Of a stretch of DNA of 64,000 nucleotides, positions 27,091-36,668 are shown piece by piece; within the stretch, counting starts at the first letter, position 1; the number at the start of each line of letters is the position of its first letter. The notes beneath the pieces are model-generated. The model had not been told where the DNA came from and made no database searches. It saw only the letters and a program-made list of their open reading frames with translations. The stretch is from Bacilli bacterium. GTDB taxonomy: Bacteria > Bacillota_I > Bacilli_A > RFN20 > UBA1709. The stretch covers positions 37,080 through 101,079 of the forward strand of contig JAFTIF010000002.1 of assembly GCA_017457045.1 (NCBI GenBank), read 5' to 3'. Position numbers and translations under genes: made by a program.

Positions 27091-28026
27091 ATGAAAAAAA
27101 GACAAGAATTTAAAGATTTGAGAATAGTTGATAATTTTTATCAAACATCATCATTTTTTCCAATGCCATTAACATTAATTGGTACTTTGGATGAAAAAGG
27201 AGAATTAACTAGCTATGGAGCTTACTCATTAATTTTCCCATATTACATTGCAGGAAAAGAATATTATGCAATGGTTTTAGAATGTAGAAATAGTTCTAAT
27301 ACATGTAAAGGTATTTTAAGACATGGCAAATGTACTATTAACTTCTTGCCACATACAAAGAAGAACTTTGAAGAACATGTTCGTTTAGGATTCCCAGGTG
27401 ATACTCCTGAAGAAAAAATGAAAGATTTTAAATTCACTTCAATAGATGGATTATCATGTAAAGATCATCCAAATGAAGCTTGGCCAAAAGTAATCGACGA
27501 AGCATATCAAGTATTTGAATGTACATGGGTTAAAGAATTAGATAACGCACAAGATGATAAAGTTCAAGAAGAATATGAAGGACCATACCATAACTTTAAT
27601 GGTATTACATCTAAATTTGGTGCACACTTCATTTTAAGAATTGATCATATTTTAATGAAAGAAGATTATTACAATGCGATTGTAAATGGTGTAACTAGAA
27701 ATAATTTCTGTCCTCTTCCAACAAACTGGGGCTATAGAGATTCTAAAAACTTCTGGTGTTCAGATTATAAAAAACCAATCGCTGAAGGTATCCCTGATAA
27801 AGAAGTTGATATTACATCAGTTAGATATGCTGCAGATAGATTAAATACTGATGTTAAGTTTTCAGATGATGCATTAAAAATGTTAGTCAAAGTTCCAAGA
27901 CCATTCTTAAAATTAGTTTTACAAGGTTGTGTAACTTGGGCTGAAGAAAATAACTGTAAGTTAATCACTGAAGTTGAAATGAAAATTATTAATGATAAAA
28001 GAAGTGCAGAAAAGAAGAAAAAATAA
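27091..28026 (+). CDS. Flavin reductase-like protein with PCP_red-type C-terminus
   Basis: Cytoplasmic protein of 311 aa. Residues about 20-215 look like the FMN-binding split-barrel of flavin reductase-like proteins (PLTLIGTLDEKGELTSYGAYS, ECRNSSNTCKGIL, and a late FGAHFILRIDHI). The last part (about 253-302: FSDDALKMLVKVPRPFLKL then ENNCKLITEVEM) resembles the small PCP_red helical domain found at the ends of protochlorophyllide-reductase-like and other redox proteins. A redox role using FMN is inferred; partner and substrate are unknown. Confidence 0.7.
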   Translation: MKKRQEFKDLRIVDNFYQTSSFFPMPLTLIGTLDEKGELTSYGAYSLIFPYYIAGKEYYAMVLECRNSSNTCKGILRHGKCTINFLPHTKKNFEEHVRLGFPGDTPEEKMKDFKFTSIDGLSCKDHPNEAWPKVIDEAYQVFECTWVKELDNAQDDKVQEEYEGPYHNFNGITSKFGAHFILRIDHILMKEDYYNAIVNGVTRNNFCPLPTNWGYRDSKNFWCSDYKKPIAEGIPDKEVDITSVRYAADRLNTDVKFSDDALKMLVKVPRPFLKLVLQGCVTWAEENNCKLITEVEMKIINDKRSAEKKKK

Positions 28027-28032
28027 ATAATT

Positions 28033-28059
28033 AAGTCTCGAGAAATCGAGGCTTTTTTT
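28033..28059 (+). terminator. Terminator
   Basis: Stem AAGTCTCGA/TCGAGGCTT (one G-U pair) with GAAA tetraloop and T run. Confidence 0.88.
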
Positions 28060-28120
28060 AAGCATTTATAATGCATAAAAAACATATTTTTGTTATCATA
28101 ATAGTAAGGAGATGATTTAA

Positions 28121-28909
28121 ATGAACGCTATTCAAGTAACAATATTAGCATGTGTAATGATTTTTATTTCTACCGTATTAGGTAGTTCGTTAGTATATAT
28201 TATAAGAAGAAAACTATCTGCGAAAGTTTCTAATGTAGTATTAGGAGTCGCATCAGGTATCATGGTGTCTGCAGGTATATTTGGTCTACTTATTCCAGCG
28301 ATGGAAGAGGCAGAAATAATTTATGGTGATTTATCAATATTACCAGTTGTAATCGGATTTATTCTAGGAGGAATATTTTTAAACATTTTGGATAAAGTTG
28401 TTCCTCATTTTCATAATGAAAGAAACGAAGAAGAAGGACCAAAAAGTAATTTAGCTAAGCAACTAAAATTCTTTTTAGCAGTTATGATTCATAATATTCC
28501 AGAGGGACTAGCAGTTGGGTTTGCTTGTGGATTGGCACTTCAACATAATTCACCTGAAGCAATTGCGAGTGTATTAGCACTAGCTTTGGGTATCTCTATT
28601 CAAAACTTTCCAGAAGGTCTTGCAATTTCTGTTCCGATGTATGAACAAACAGGTAATAAAAATAAGTCGTTTATGTATGGTGTTTTAAGTGGCGTAGTTG
28701 AACCGCTATTTGCAGTTGTTGGGATATTTTTAGCAGCTTTATTCCAACCACTTTTACCTTGGCTACTTGCTTTTTCAGCAGGCGCAATGATTTATGTAAC
28801 AATTGAAGAGTTACTTCCTGCAGCTAGAAAAGAAAATCATGAGCATTATGGCTTATGGGCCTTTATGATTGGTTTTGTCATAATGCTGTCACTAGAATTG
28901 CTATTATAA
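28121..28909 (+). CDS. ZIP-family metal transporter
   Basis: Membrane protein of 262 aa with about eight helices. The two ZIP metal-binding helices are clear: HNIPEGLAVGFACG (about 125-138) and QNFPEGLAIS (about 161-170), and a His-rich loop HFHNERNEE lies between helices 3 and 4. ZIP proteins bring zinc, iron or manganese into the cytoplasm; which metal cannot be told. AAGGAGATG precedes the ATG. Confidence 0.92.
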   Translation: MNAIQVTILACVMIFISTVLGSSLVYIIRRKLSAKVSNVVLGVASGIMVSAGIFGLLIPAMEEAEIIYGDLSILPVVIGFILGGIFLNILDKVVPHFHNERNEEEGPKSNLAKQLKFFLAVMIHNIPEGLAVGFACGLALQHNSPEAIASVLALALGISIQNFPEGLAISVPMYEQTGNKNKSFMYGVLSGVVEPLFAVVGIFLAALFQPLLPWLLAFSAGAMIYVTIEELLPAARKENHEHYGLWAFMIGFVIMLSLELLL

Positions 28910-28952
28910 AAGTGATATAATAACTTTGTTATTATGCAAAGGAGTGTTTAAC

Positions 28953-29615
28953 ATGGATGAATTAATGAATCGTCAAAACACTATAAAAGAGATCAAATCG
29001 ACTATTATTGTTCTAATGATTTGGATAGTTGGAATGATAATTTTTGGGTTTATAAATTTTGATTTAATGTATTTAATTATCAACGGAGCGTTGTTTGTTT
29101 TTACATTGATTATTTTATTTTACTATTTAAAAAAGTATAGAAAAATTATGGACAAAATTGAATTTTATATATCTGATAAATATGAAGTAAAAGATACGAT
29201 GGACTGCTTGATAGTTGATTATTACAAACAAGTTATTGATGAAAAAATAGAAAAAGAAATTGATGCTACATGCTATTCAATTTTAAATGATAAAGAGCTA
29301 ACTTTAGAACTAGAAAAGAAAGATTATATTTTATTTGTTAAACTTATCAATGGTGAAGTTAGTTATGCAGTAAGTGCATTGGATGAAGAATTTTACTCAA
29401 GAACAACTAGACTTTATGAAATAACAAAAAATGAAATTTTATCTGATGAATATTTTGCAAAAGTGGATGGTAAAGATACGTTTGTAATTACATCAATCAA
29501 TAATGAAGAAATATATAATTTTATAATAAAATTTATTAAAGAAAAAATGGCTCAAGTTGATGAGTTATTTTCTGTTTATAATGAATCTTTAAAATTGTTA
29601 GATAAGGAGGACTAA
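28953..29615 (+). CDS. Unrecognised two-helix membrane protein
   Basis: I do not recognise this 220-aa protein. It has two hydrophobic helices near the N-terminus (about 17-35 and 40-58) followed by a soluble, charged domain of about 155 residues with many acidic residues, presumably cytoplasmic. AAAGGAGTG lies eight bases before ATG 28953. It ends three bases before the GH4 gene, so it may be co-transcribed with the sugar genes, but nothing in it suggests a sugar function. Confidence 0.6.
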   Translation: MDELMNRQNTIKEIKSTIIVLMIWIVGMIIFGFINFDLMYLIINGALFVFTLIILFYYLKKYRKIMDKIEFYISDKYEVKDTMDCLIVDYYKQVIDEKIEKEIDATCYSILNDKELTLELEKKDYILFVKLINGEVSYAVSALDEEFYSRTTRLYEITKNEILSDEYFAKVDGKDTFVITSINNEEIYNFIIKFIKEKMAQVDELFSVYNESLKLLDKED

Positions 29616-29617
29616 TT

Positions 29618-31021
29618 ATGAGATTTATTAAGATAGCTTACATTGGTGGAGGATCGAAGATGTGGGCTAGGATTTTTATGTCTGATTTAGCTTTATCTAA
29701 TGATTTGGGTGGAGAAATTGCTTTGTATGATATTGATATAGAAAGTGCAAATAGAAATAAAGCAATTGGTGAAATAATTAATAGCAATAAAAAATGTAAA
29801 TCTAAATTTGACTATAATGTTTATGAAAATATAGATGATGCTTTAATTGATAGTGATTTTGTTATTATGTCAATTCTTCCTGGAACATTTAAAGAAATGT
29901 ATAGTGATGTTCATGCACCTGAGAAATATGGTATTTATCAATCTGTTGGAGATACTACTGGACCAGGTGGTGTTTTGCGTGCAATGAGAACAGTTCCTTT
30001 ATATGAAGAATTTGCTCGAAAAATCAAAGAATGCTGTCCTAATGCTTGGGTAATAAACTTAACTAATCCTATGAGTATATGTGTTAAAACACTTTATGAT
30101 GTTTTTCCAGATATCAAAGCATTTGGATGTTGCCATGAAGTTTTTCATGCACAAGATTTTTTGGGATTAGTAGCTGAAAAAGTCTTGAATATTCCTCGTC
30201 CTAGTAGAAAAGATTTCTATACTGATGCATCAGGTATTAATCATTTTACTTGGATTAGTGAAGCATATTATAAAGGAATCAACTTATTGGATTTAATTCC
30301 TGAATTTGAAAAAGAATATTATGAAGAAGGATATTATGAAAGAATAGGCGAAGATCGTTTTGCTTTTAAATATGATACTTATGCATATGGTAATAAAGTT
30401 AAAATGGACTTATATAACAAGTATGGTGCCTTAGCTGCTGCTGGAGACAGACATCTTGTAGAATTCGTAGATAATACTTGGTATTTAAAAAATCCTCAAC
30501 ATGTTTTAGATTGGAAATTCCAATTAACAACAGTTGAACAAAGAATTAAAGCACAAGAAGACAAGATAAGTGAAACAATAGCATATGTTAATAAAGAAAA
30601 AGAGTTTGAGTTATCTAATTCTAATGAAGAAGTTGTAAGCTTTATGAGAGCAATACTAGGAATGGAAAAAGTAGTTTCAAATGTAAACATGCCAAACGTT
30701 GGACAGATGAGTCAACTACCTTTAGGAAGTGTAGTTGAAACAAATTGCTTATTCTCAGAAAATTCTGTTAAGCCAATTGTTGCTAAACCTTTACCAGAAG
30801 GAGCTATTAAACTTGTTGAAATTAACAATAAAAATATTGATGATACATATGAAGGAATCAAGAACAGAGATTTAGATAAATTATTTGAGGTATTTAAGAA
30901 TCAGCCTCTACTTATGCATTTAGAAAAAGATAAATGTTTAAAGTTATTTAAAGAGATGATTAAGAATACAAAAGATTATTTAAAAGAATATTATAATTTA
31001 GAAGACTACATAAAGGAGTAA
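29618..31021 (+). CDS. GH4 family glycosidase (alpha-galacturonidase type)
   Basis: Cytoplasmic NAD- and metal-dependent glycosidase of 467 aa. The Rossmann start is YIGGGSKMW (about 8-16); the metal-binding Cys-His pair is at C172-H173 in GCCHEVFHAQ, and GINHFTW (206-212) supplies the second metal His. NP in NLTNPMS fits the family. Overall it is closest in pattern to LplD-like alpha-galacturonidases rather than to phospho-alpha-glucosidases. The acetylesterase next to it supports a pectin-derived oligosaccharide as substrate; exact specificity is inferred. Confidence 0.85.
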   Translation: MRFIKIAYIGGGSKMWARIFMSDLALSNDLGGEIALYDIDIESANRNKAIGEIINSNKKCKSKFDYNVYENIDDALIDSDFVIMSILPGTFKEMYSDVHAPEKYGIYQSVGDTTGPGGVLRAMRTVPLYEEFARKIKECCPNAWVINLTNPMSICVKTLYDVFPDIKAFGCCHEVFHAQDFLGLVAEKVLNIPRPSRKDFYTDASGINHFTWISEAYYKGINLLDLIPEFEKEYYEEGYYERIGEDRFAFKYDTYAYGNKVKMDLYNKYGALAAAGDRHLVEFVDNTWYLKNPQHVLDWKFQLTTVEQRIKAQEDKISETIAYVNKEKEFELSNSNEEVVSFMRAILGMEKVVSNVNMPNVGQMSQLPLGSVVETNCLFSENSVKPIVAKPLPEGAIKLVEINNKNIDDTYEGIKNRDLDKLFEVFKNQPLLMHLEKDKCLKLFKEMIKNTKDYLKEYYNLEDYIKE

Positions 31022-31026
31022 GACTT

Positions 31027-31740
31027 ATGCGTAATATTTATATGATAGGTGATTCTACTATGCAATATAATAATATTTTCACTTATCCTCAAACTGGATG
31101 GGGACAAGTGTTACATTTGTTTGCAAAAGAAGATGTTAGAATTTATGACCACGCTAAAAATGGAAGAAGTAGTAAAAGTTTTATAGATGAAGGACTATTT
31201 GATAATGTATATAATCAACTTCAAGAAGGAGATTATGTTATTTGTCAATTTGGCCATAATGATGAAAAAGATGATCCTTTAAGACATACAAATAAGGACA
31301 CTTCTTATTTAGATAATTTGGAATATTTTAGAACTAAGTGTTTGGAAAAAGGGGCTAATATTATTTTTGCGACATCAATCACAAGAAGAAAATTTGTCGA
31401 TGGTGTATGTTTAGATACACATTTGGGATATCCTCAAGCAATGAAAAGATACTGTTTAGAAAAAGGATATGAATGTATAGATTTAAATGAAATCACTTTA
31501 GGACTATATAATGTTTTAGGTGAAGAAGAAACTAAAAAGTTTCATATGATTTTCCCAAAAGATACTTATGCTAATTATCCAATGGGAAAAGAAGATAATT
31601 CACACTTATCTTATGAGGGTGCAATTATGGTAGCTCAATCATTTGTAGTTGCTTTATCACAAACAAAATCACCATTAAATTTATTTTTTCATAATTTAAA
31701 AATGGAATTTAAAGTAGATCAAAATATGTTGAAAGATTAA
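31027..31740 (+). CDS. Rhamnogalacturonan acetylesterase-like SGNH hydrolase
   Basis: Intracellular SGNH/GDSL hydrolase of 237 aa that should remove acetyl groups from rhamnogalacturonan fragments. Block I is GDST (8-11, catalytic S10), NGRSS is block II, the Asn of GHND is block III, and DNSHLSYEGA carries the catalytic Asp-His near the C-terminus. No signal peptide, so it acts on imported oligosaccharides. It follows the GH4 gene by five bases. Confidence 0.85.
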   Translation: MRNIYMIGDSTMQYNNIFTYPQTGWGQVLHLFAKEDVRIYDHAKNGRSSKSFIDEGLFDNVYNQLQEGDYVICQFGHNDEKDDPLRHTNKDTSYLDNLEYFRTKCLEKGANIIFATSITRRKFVDGVCLDTHLGYPQAMKRYCLEKGYECIDLNEITLGLYNVLGEEETKKFHMIFPKDTYANYPMGKEDNSHLSYEGAIMVAQSFVVALSQTKSPLNLFFHNLKMEFKVDQNMLKD

Positions 31741-31817
31741 GTATTTATAAATTGTTTATTTATAAAATATTGCTGAATTATTCTTTAAAATGTTAGAATT
31801 ATAATGAGGATGACATT

Positions 31818-33002
31818 ATGGAATGGTGCAAAAAAAGACATAGAATTATACAAAATATAGTACGTGTTATTTTTAAACCGTACTTAAAATTAAAATATAA
31901 AGTAGATATTATAACACGTGACGATTTTAAAGAAGGTGCGGTTATTTTGTCGAATCATGTCAATGTATTAGATATGTTTTATGTTGGAGTTTGTTATAAA
32001 AATCCAATTTATTATATGTCTAGCATTGATCTTTTTGAACACGCATTTTTAGGTAAACTATTGGAGTATGTTGTTGCTCCTATTCCTAAAGAAAAAAGTA
32101 AAAAAAGTGATATTGCATCAATTCGAAATTGTATCAAAATATCTAAGGAAAATGGAATTATTTGTATCTTCCCAGAAGGCAATAGAACGTTCAGTGGGAA
32201 GCTTGGTTATGTAGATCCTTCAATTGTAAAACTAATTAAATTATTAAAGAAACCTTTAGTTCTTTTTACAATTGAAAATGGATATGGTGTAGATCCTAGA
32301 TGGAGTAATAAATCACGCAAAGGCAAACTTAACTTTGGACCTAAACATGTTTTAGAATATGATAAATATAAAGATATGAGTAATGAAGAGTTATACGATT
32401 TAATTGTTAAAGAATTGTCAGTTAATGATTTTACTTATTCAATGAAATTTAAATCTAACAAAAGAGCAGAATATTTAGAGAGAATATTATATATTTGTCC
32501 TAAATGTGGTAAGCTTCATACCATCTATTCGGATAAAAATGTTGTTAGATGTAATGAATGTGGTTTGGAAGTTATTTATAATGAAGATCTATCATTAACT
32601 AGCAATTATAATGATTTTAAATTTAAGAATATTTCTGAGTGGTATGATTATCAATTAGAAGTAATTAAAATGAACGATTACGATGATTCTTTGATTTATC
32701 AGGATGAAGTTGGATTGTATCATCCTAGACTTTACAAAAACAAATTAAAACTTGGTAAAGGAAATATTAAACTATATAAAGATAAAGTCGTCATTTCAAC
32801 CAATAAGCAAGAATATCTTTTTACTTTTGATGATATAGAAGCAATGACTTTGTTAGGAAAGAAAAAAATGAATATTTATCATAAAGGGATAACTTACCAA
32901 GTATTTGGTGATAAAAAACTTTGTTTATTAAAGTATGTTAATCTTTATTACATCCTAAAAAATAAAAAAGGAGGAATTGAAGATGGATTTGTCGGCTTAT
33001 AG
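31818..33002 (+). CDS. PlsC-like acyltransferase with zinc ribbon
   Basis: Membrane-associated protein of 394 aa. The N-terminal domain is a lysophosphatidate-type acyltransferase: H47-x4-D52 in SNHVNVLD, and FPEG (118-121). A zinc ribbon follows (C227-x2-C230 and C245-x2-C248), and then a C-terminal beta-rich region of about 110 residues. The 409-aa protein encoded at 37665-38894 has the same layout. Whether this is the main PlsC of the cell or a specialised enzyme cannot be told. Its last 20 bases overlap the GltS-like gene. Confidence 0.85.
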   Translation: MEWCKKRHRIIQNIVRVIFKPYLKLKYKVDIITRDDFKEGAVILSNHVNVLDMFYVGVCYKNPIYYMSSIDLFEHAFLGKLLEYVVAPIPKEKSKKSDIASIRNCIKISKENGIICIFPEGNRTFSGKLGYVDPSIVKLIKLLKKPLVLFTIENGYGVDPRWSNKSRKGKLNFGPKHVLEYDKYKDMSNEELYDLIVKELSVNDFTYSMKFKSNKRAEYLERILYICPKCGKLHTIYSDKNVVRCNECGLEVIYNEDLSLTSNYNDFKFKNISEWYDYQLEVIKMNDYDDSLIYQDEVGLYHPRLYKNKLKLGKGNIKLYKDKVVISTNKQEYLFTFDDIEAMTLLGKKKMNIYHKGITYQVFGDKKLCLLKYVNLYYILKNKKGGIEDGFVGL

Positions 33003-34371
33003 TGCATGGGAATTTATTATTCAAGGTTCGATTATTGTCGTTTCAATTGTTTTAGGCAATATTATTAGAAGAAAAGTAAAATTTATTAGTAACTCTTTGC
33101 TACCTAGTAGTGTTATAGGTGGATTACTTATATTCATTTTAAAATTTATTCCTGGTGTTAGCACTGCTATTGATTCAGGGATGATGGAAATTATTACTTA
33201 TCATTGTCTAGGAATTGGCTTTATTGCTTTAGCTTTAAAAACTGGCAAGAAAACAAAAGATAAAAATAACAAGTTAGTTGTTATGGATGCGGGAATTATT
33301 ACTGTTTTAGGTTATTTAATTCAAGCTATTATTGGCTTAGGTATTACTATTCCTTTAGCTGTAACATTCATGCCTGATTTGTTTCCTGCTGCAGGATTAC
33401 TTTTACCGATGGGATTTGGTCAAGGAACTGGTCAAGCTTTGAATATGGGGAAAGTTTTTGAAAATTTAGGTTTTGTTAATGGAACAACATTTGGCTTAGC
33501 AATTGCTGCGGTAGGATTTATTGTTGCTTGTATATGTGGTGTAATTTATTTGAATTATTTAAAATCTAAAGGAAAACTTAATGAACAAGTAAAAAGAATT
33601 GCGTTAAATAATGAAATGAAATCTAATATTTATGATGAAGATGAAGCACCTTTAAATGAATCAGTTGATAAATTAACAATTCAACTAGGATTAATTTTTA
33701 TTGTTTACATGATTACATATGGAGCAATTTCTTTGGGATCATATTTGTCAATTGAATATTTAGGTAATTTTGGTAAAAATACAGTTTCTCCTTTGTTATG
33801 GGGATTTAACTTCTTATTTGGTTCAGTCTTTGCAATGTTAGTAAAAAAAGTTATGGAAGCTTTAAAAAGAAAAGGTATCATGACTCATCAACATGTAAAC
33901 AATTATTTAATGAACAGAATTTCTGGTTTGTTCTTTGATGTTATGATCGTTGCGGGTATAGCTGCAATTGATTGGAAAAACCTAGAGGGATTATTAATTC
34001 CATTAATTTTAGTATGTGTTATTGGTACTATAGGAACTTTCTTCTTTATTAAGTTTGTATGCCATAAAACATTTAAAGGTTATGAACATGAAGCATTTTT
34101 CTCAATCTTTGGTATGTTAACTGGAACGGCATCAACTGGTATGATTTTACTTCGCGAAATTGACCCTAATTTTGAAACTCCAGCAGCAGATAACTTAGTA
34201 TTACAACAAGTACCGGCTATTGCGTTTGGTGCTCCAATCTTGCTTTTGATTCCTTTTGCTGGAGAGAGTTTGACGAATGCCCTTATTGTATTTGGCATTG
34301 TAATTGTATTGTTTGTTGTTTATAACATTATTCTTTTAAGAAAATATATCTTTAAAAAGAAATCAGCATAG
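32983..34371 (+). CDS. GltS-type sodium/glutamate symporter
   Basis: Integral membrane protein of 462 aa with about eleven hydrophobic helices. The repeats of the GltS fold are visible: LLPSSVIGGLL and GLLLPMGFGQGTGQALNMG in the first half, and GMLTGTASTGMILLREIDP in the second. GltS proteins import glutamate with sodium. Start 32983 has AAGGAGG upstream; the TTG at 32977 is poorer. Translation is coupled to the preceding acyltransferase. The stop lies in the terminator stem. Confidence 0.87.
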   Translation: MDLSAYSAWEFIIQGSIIVVSIVLGNIIRRKVKFISNSLLPSSVIGGLLIFILKFIPGVSTAIDSGMMEIITYHCLGIGFIALALKTGKKTKDKNNKLVVMDAGIITVLGYLIQAIIGLGITIPLAVTFMPDLFPAAGLLLPMGFGQGTGQALNMGKVFENLGFVNGTTFGLAIAAVGFIVACICGVIYLNYLKSKGKLNEQVKRIALNNEMKSNIYDEDEAPLNESVDKLTIQLGLIFIVYMITYGAISLGSYLSIEYLGNFGKNTVSPLLWGFNFLFGSVFAMLVKKVMEALKRKGIMTHQHVNNYLMNRISGLFFDVMIVAGIAAIDWKNLEGLLIPLILVCVIGTIGTFFFIKFVCHKTFKGYEHEAFFSIFGMLTGTASTGMILLREIDPNFETPAADNLVLQQVPAIAFGAPILLLIPFAGESLTNALIVFGIVIVLFVVYNIILLRKYIFKKKSA

Positions 34372-34392
34372 ATAAAAATCTATGCTTTTTTT
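34366..34392 (+). terminator. Terminator overlapping the GltS-like stop codon
   Basis: Stem GCATAGAT/ATCTATGC with seven Ts; the TAG stop is in the 5' arm. Confidence 0.9.
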
Positions 34393-34412
34393 ATGTATTT
34401 TACATAAAAGTA

Positions 34413-34441
34413 TTCAACATATTATAAAAAAATGTTATAAT
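34413..34441 (+). promoter_or_regulatory. Promoter of gltX
   Basis: TTCAAC and TATAAT spaced 17 bases, with TG one base before the -10 (extended -10). Confidence 0.65.
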
Positions 34442-34468
34442 TTTTAAGTTAAGAAATGAGGTCTTATT

Positions 34469-36133
34469 ATGAACATTTTAGAAAGATTAGCGGAAGTTAT
34501 TTTCCCAGATATACACGAAACTATTGAAGATTTAGAAAAAAGATATCCTGCAAGATATTTAAAAGAAGGTGCAAGAGTAACTAGATTTGCTCCATCTCCA
34601 ACTGGATTTTTACATACAGGATCACTTTTTACTTCTTTTATTGATAAATTAATTGCTAACCAAAGTGGAGGAGTATTCTATATTCGTTTGGAAGATACTG
34701 ATACAAAAAGAGAAATTAAAGGTGCTGGAGATTCTTTATTAAAAGAAATGGGCGTTTTTAATTGTTTACCTGATGAAGGTTACTTTGGTGATGATAATGA
34801 AAAAGGCGAATATGGTCCATATCGTCAATCAAGACGTGAGATGATTTATAAAACAGTTATCAAGGAAATGATTAAGAAAGATTTAGCATATCCATGTTTC
34901 TGTACTCCTGAAGATTTATCATCTTTAAGAACTAAACAAGAACAAGAAAAATTGATTCCTGGTTATTATGGTGAATTTGCTAAATGCCGTAAATTAACTG
35001 TTGAAGAAGCAATTGAAAAAATTCAAAATGGTGAACATTATGTTATTAGATTCAAATCTAAGGGAAATCATTTAAATAAAGTTGAAGTAGATGATGAAAT
35101 TAGAGGACATTTAGAATTAAGTGAAAATGATCAAGACATTGTAATTTTAAAAAGTGATAACTTACCTACATATCACTTTGCACATTTAGTAGATGATCAT
35201 TTTATGCATACAACTCATGTTATTCGTGGAGAAGAATGGCTACCTAGTTTACCTATTCATTTGGAATTATTCTCATCATTAGGATTTGAAGCACCAAAAT
35301 ATGCTCACGTTCCTGTTATTATGAAAGTAGAAAATGGTAATAGAAGAAAATTATCAAAAAGAAAAGATGCTGAAGCTGCAGTATCATTCTTCTTAGAAAA
35401 AGGTTATCCAACAGAAGGTTTCTTAGAATATTTATTAACTATCGCAAATTCTAACTTTGAAGAGTGGAGATTAGCTAATAAAGAAGCTTCAATGTATGAT
35501 TTTACTCTAACTTTTAACAAGATGAGTTTAGATGGAGCATTATTTGATTTGGCTAAAGTTCAAAATATCTGTAAAGAATTATTATCAAGATTAACTGCAG
35601 AACAAATTAGTGCTAAAGCAATTGAATGGGCTAAAAAATATGATCAAGAATTATATTCATTAGCTACTCAAGATGAAGAATTCTTTAAGAGTATTATGAA
35701 TATCGAAAGAGGCGGCGAAAAACCTCGTAAGGATTATGAAAAGTATTCTGATATTTTACCTTTAATTGGTTTCTTCTATAAAGGTATTTATGAAAATATT
35801 GCTCAAAATGATTGGGAATGGAATCCAAATATGGATAAGGAATTAATTAAAGATGTATTAAATACATATAAAGGTGTTGTTAACTTAGAATTAAGTGAAG
35901 AAGAATGGTTTGCTCAAATGAAAGAAGTTGCAATTTCAAAAGGTTTTGCTGGATCACCAAAAGAATGGAAAAAGAATAAAGATGCTTTCAAAGGACATGT
36001 TGGTGACGTTGCAGAAATGCTAAGAATTTCTATGAGTGGACGTAAACAAACTCCAAATTTATATTATGTTATGAAAATTTTAGGTAAAGAAGAAGTTGCT
36101 AGAAGAATTGATGTAGCAATTAGCAAATTATAA
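34469..36133 (+). CDS. gltX: Glutamyl-tRNA synthetase, long form
   Basis: Class I synthetase that charges tRNA-Glu. RFAPSPTGFLHTGS (39-52) holds the HIGH motif as HTGS, and KLSKR (294-298) is the KMSKS site. The protein has about 38 residues before the usual GluRS start and a long anticodon-binding part; 554 aa exceeds the usual 470-490. Similar long GluRS forms occur in other Bacillota. RLEDTDTKRE is the family-typical acceptor-binding block. A GlnRS reading is unlikely because the KLSKRK site and downstream parts follow GluRS. Confidence 0.9.
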   Translation: MNILERLAEVIFPDIHETIEDLEKRYPARYLKEGARVTRFAPSPTGFLHTGSLFTSFIDKLIANQSGGVFYIRLEDTDTKREIKGAGDSLLKEMGVFNCLPDEGYFGDDNEKGEYGPYRQSRREMIYKTVIKEMIKKDLAYPCFCTPEDLSSLRTKQEQEKLIPGYYGEFAKCRKLTVEEAIEKIQNGEHYVIRFKSKGNHLNKVEVDDEIRGHLELSENDQDIVILKSDNLPTYHFAHLVDDHFMHTTHVIRGEEWLPSLPIHLELFSSLGFEAPKYAHVPVIMKVENGNRRKLSKRKDAEAAVSFFLEKGYPTEGFLEYLLTIANSNFEEWRLANKEASMYDFTLTFNKMSLDGALFDLAKVQNICKELLSRLTAEQISAKAIEWAKKYDQELYSLATQDEEFFKSIMNIERGGEKPRKDYEKYSDILPLIGFFYKGIYENIAQNDWEWNPNMDKELIKDVLNTYKGVVNLELSEEEWFAQMKEVAISKGFAGSPKEWKKNKDAFKGHVGDVAEMLRISMSGRKQTPNLYYVMKILGKEEVARRIDVAISKL

Positions 36134-36142
36134 GAGGTTTAT

Positions 36143-36655
36143 ATGAACGATCGTAAAATTAGAGCTTTTATGATATTAGGCCAATCTATTGGTTTATTAC
36201 TAAGCTTATTAGGTTTTTATTTGATGTTTGATACTGAAGATTATATTTACATTATCTTCGTATTTATAGGCGGAGGATTATTACTATTTATTCCAAATTA
36301 TTTTGGAAAGAAATTAGATAATTCGATTCTTGATAGACTTGAAACAATTAAAAGAGATAAGGAACAAGAAATAGCTTATTTATTGTTAAAAAATAAAACA
36401 GAGCATTTATTACCATTAGATGAGTATAAGTTTGATTATGATTTATCACTTAGTCATCTAAAAATCGGATATGCTCCTAGAAGTGGAGTCTATGTAGTAA
36501 AAAAAGCAGTTTATGTCGATTTTTACAAAACATATTTTTCAATTACTTTGCCTAAGAATAGAGTGCTAAATAAAAAGTATTCTGATTTTAATACTATTGA
36601 AGAAACATTAAGTTTTATTAGACAAACACTTAAAGAGGAAACGAATAAAGAATAA
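36143..36655 (+). CDS. Unrecognised two-helix membrane protein
   Basis: I do not recognise this 170-aa protein. Two hydrophobic helices (about 10-28 and 34-50) are followed by a soluble C-terminal domain. It lies between gltX (9 bases) and another orphan membrane protein (13 bases), so the three are probably transcribed together. GAGG precedes the ATG. Confidence 0.6.
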   Translation: MNDRKIRAFMILGQSIGLLLSLLGFYLMFDTEDYIYIIFVFIGGGLLLFIPNYFGKKLDNSILDRLETIKRDKEQEIAYLLLKNKTEHLLPLDEYKFDYDLSLSHLKIGYAPRSGVYVVKKAVYVDFYKTYFSITLPKNRVLNKKYSDFNTIEETLSFIRQTLKEETNKE

Positions 36656-36668
36656 AGGAGGATTAAAA

